DNA from: Ichthyophis bannanicus
Lineage: Eukaryota > Chordata > Amphibia > Gymnophiona > Ichthyophiidae
Direction: 5' to 3'
Length of the DNA: 64,000 nt
NCBI GenBank assembly: GCA_033557465.1
Contig: CM066041.1
Span: forward strand, 154,169,532-154,233,531
This document shows, one piece after another, positions 62,626 to 64,000 of the stretch. Position numbers and translations under genes: made by a program. The notes under the pieces were generated by a model. It was given only the letters and a program-made list of their open reading frames with translations. It made no database searches and had not been told where the DNA came from. Positions within the stretch are counted from its first letter, which is position 1; the number at the start of each line of letters is the position of its first letter.

Positions 62626-63918
62626 CTATTTCCTTGCATGTGTCATTGTAGTACGTTTCCTTGTCCTGTCTTGCTGCATGTTGGAAATCTCTGAGTTCTG
62701 CAATTGTCTTTCTTTGGCTTTAGGTTCTCTGTGTTTCTGGGCAATTTTCAGAGTTTCTTCCATCATCCATTTTGGCCGTTTTTGCTTTTTCACCTTTTGT
62801 AGAGACTTCCCGCTTTCTTCCAACACAACCTTCTTGATCTCATTCCAAAACTCTTCTGGAACTCTGTCATTTGTATCTAAAGCAGCAAATCGATTTTGCA
62901 GGCAGTCTTTAAATTCCAGTGGTATATTCTCAAGGTCATATTTTGCTGCATTCATGAGAGGTTTGCTCTTTTACAACTTTAGCTTGAGTTTGCATACTAG
63001 TAGTTGATGATCTCCTGGCGACCCAGAGGCTCCTGGGTTTTCTTGGCAGTGTCACTGATCTGTACCACAGTCAGTTCCAGGTTTTGTCTTTGTTGATGTT
63101 ATAGAGCTTTTCCATTGTTGACTTCCACAGATGTAGTCAATTTGTGCAGTTGGGTGACGTCCATGTCTACAGTCGCTGCTTGTGTTGCTGGAAGAAGGTT
63201 TTTGAGATGAATAGATCGTTGGTCTTGCAGAATTTTCAGTCTTTCTCCAGCTTCATTTCTGTTGCTAAGTCCATATTTTCCAACCACTTTGCCTTCTTCT
63301 TTGTTGCCAACCTTTGCGTTCCAATCACCCATGACTATCAGGATACCCTGTATGCATGTTCTGTCAATTTCAACTTGTACTTGTTCATAGAACTCTTCAA
63401 TTTCATCCTCTTCTGCAGCTGTTGTTGGGGCATATACTTGAATTATAGTTGTGTTGATAGGCATTCTTCGTAGACGAATAGAGATTAAGCATTCACTGAC
63501 TGCATTGTATTTCATTACAGTTCTAGCAAGTTTCTTCTTTGTCTTTCATTTCCAGCATAGTAGACCATGTGATCATCTGATGCAAAGTGCCCGATGCCAG
63601 TCCATTTCAGTTCGCTGACTCCAAATCAAGTTGTACATGTTCCATTTCATTCCTGACCACCTCCAACTTCCCTTGGTTCATGCTTTGTACGTTCCATGTT
63701 CCAATATGTAAGACATCTTTACAGCTTCTAACTCTCATTTCATGTGCTGCTACATCAGCAGTCAGATGTCCCGAGGGCTTTGATCCAACCACATCATAAA
63801 TGCTGGCTTTACTCTGAAAAGTCTTCAGCTCTTCCCCAGTAGCTAGTTGAGTGCCTTCCAACCTGGGTGTCTCATCTTCCAGCACCATAGTGCAATTTGT
63901 TTTGTTGTGATTATCCAC
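62626..63918 (-). pseudogene. RTE endonuclease and linker
   Basis: Coding order: HIGTWNVQSMNQGKLEVVRN (about 63640-63720), the start of the APE-type endonuclease. Then TIIQVYAPTTAAEEDEIEEF and IVMGDWNAKVGNKEEGKVVG (63099-63515) carry the catalytic aspartate and asparagine, and NEAGERL follows. The segment that should hold the S-D-H block (about 62960-63100) is broken and partly replaced by a short foreign piece near 63015-63060. The linker LENIPLEFKDCLQNRFAALD and DRVPEEFWNEIKKVVLEE lies at 62626-62955. The protein relates to the RTE/BovB endonucleases often found fused or annotated in vertebrate genomes. Confidence 0.88.
63015..63062 (-). mobile_element. Possible tiny SINE-tail fragment in the RTE
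   Basis: CTCCTGGCGACCCAGAGGCT and GGTTTTCTTGGCAGTG match 26052-26096 of the SINE at 26020. TGATCT is repeated around it (63010-63016 and about 63055-63061). The surrounding text is RTE. Confidence 0.45.
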
Positions 63919-64000
63919 TGGGTTGTCATGGCAAGATACAGAAGTAGATTGCTGGGCCTTTCCTCCGTGCAGTTTAAGTTTAGCGTTGTTGCCGTTGTCA

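Larger units (their letters stand above)
61107..64000 (-). mobile_element. RTE-clade LINE, main part (runs off the window)
   Basis: This minus-strand copy carries endonuclease, linker and RT in broken frames. It continues from 57566, interrupted by the hAT-like element and by a SINE at 61160-61393. The N-terminal endonuclease begins near 63720, and upstream sequence runs to the window end. Confidence 0.88.

Overview
The window is vertebrate genomic DNA made almost entirely of transposable elements (TEs). I recognise no host exon, tRNA, rRNA or CRISPR. The families present are CR1-, L2- and RTE-clade LINEs, an L1 ORF1 remnant, tRNA-derived SINEs, DIRS1-like tyrosine-recombinase retrotransposons, Penelope-like elements (PLEs) with a GIY-YIG endonuclease, a Tc1/mariner element and several hAT-type DNA elements. 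CR1, L2, DIRS, PLE and hAT together fit a tetrapod, most likely an amphibian. A caecilian is my guess from the style of the repeats, not a demonstrated identification.

0-9.5 kb: degenerate tandem repeat, CR1 3' end, L2 RT scrap, complete but dead Tc1 element with IR/DR ends, an L2 copy splitting a purine/pyrimidine-rich repeat, a small hAT-like element and a CR1 tail on the minus strand. 9.5-13.7 kb: one PLE (minus strand) bracketed by a 15-bp target duplication. It has ~650-bp inverted terminal arms, RT, GIY-YIG and an unexplained fold-back insertion. 13.9-16.6 kb: two L2-type LINEs tail to tail. 16.6-26.0 kb: a ~75-bp minisatellite split by a nest in which a minus-strand CR1 is interrupted by a plus-strand CR1 and by an L2.

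26-37 kb: a SINE, mostly unassigned DNA, a CR1 broken by a hAT fragment and an ORF1-only L1 scrap, an inverted-repeat element, an L2 copy and a hAT MITE. 37-49.5 kb: a plus-strand CR1 split inside its RT by a 9.4-kb DIRS element. The DIRS keeps inverted terminal repeats, an internal complementary region, RT/RNase H with stops and a tyrosine recombinase with its key residues. Its gag is split by an L2 element with a 9-bp target duplication, and that L2 carries a further L2-type tail directly after its YADD codons. 49.5-57 kb: another interrupted L2, a DIRS copy lacking RT, a CR1 with a hAT MITE, and a scrap of a second PLE. 57-64 kb: an RTE-clade LINE (minus) interrupted by a 3.5-kb hAT-like element with 8-bp duplications and by a SINE.

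Nothing here works as an operon or pathway. The interest lies in the order of insertions, several exact target-site duplications, two SINEs with related bodies but different LINE-type tails, long hairpins, and a fortuitous 1071-codon ORF crossing three elements.
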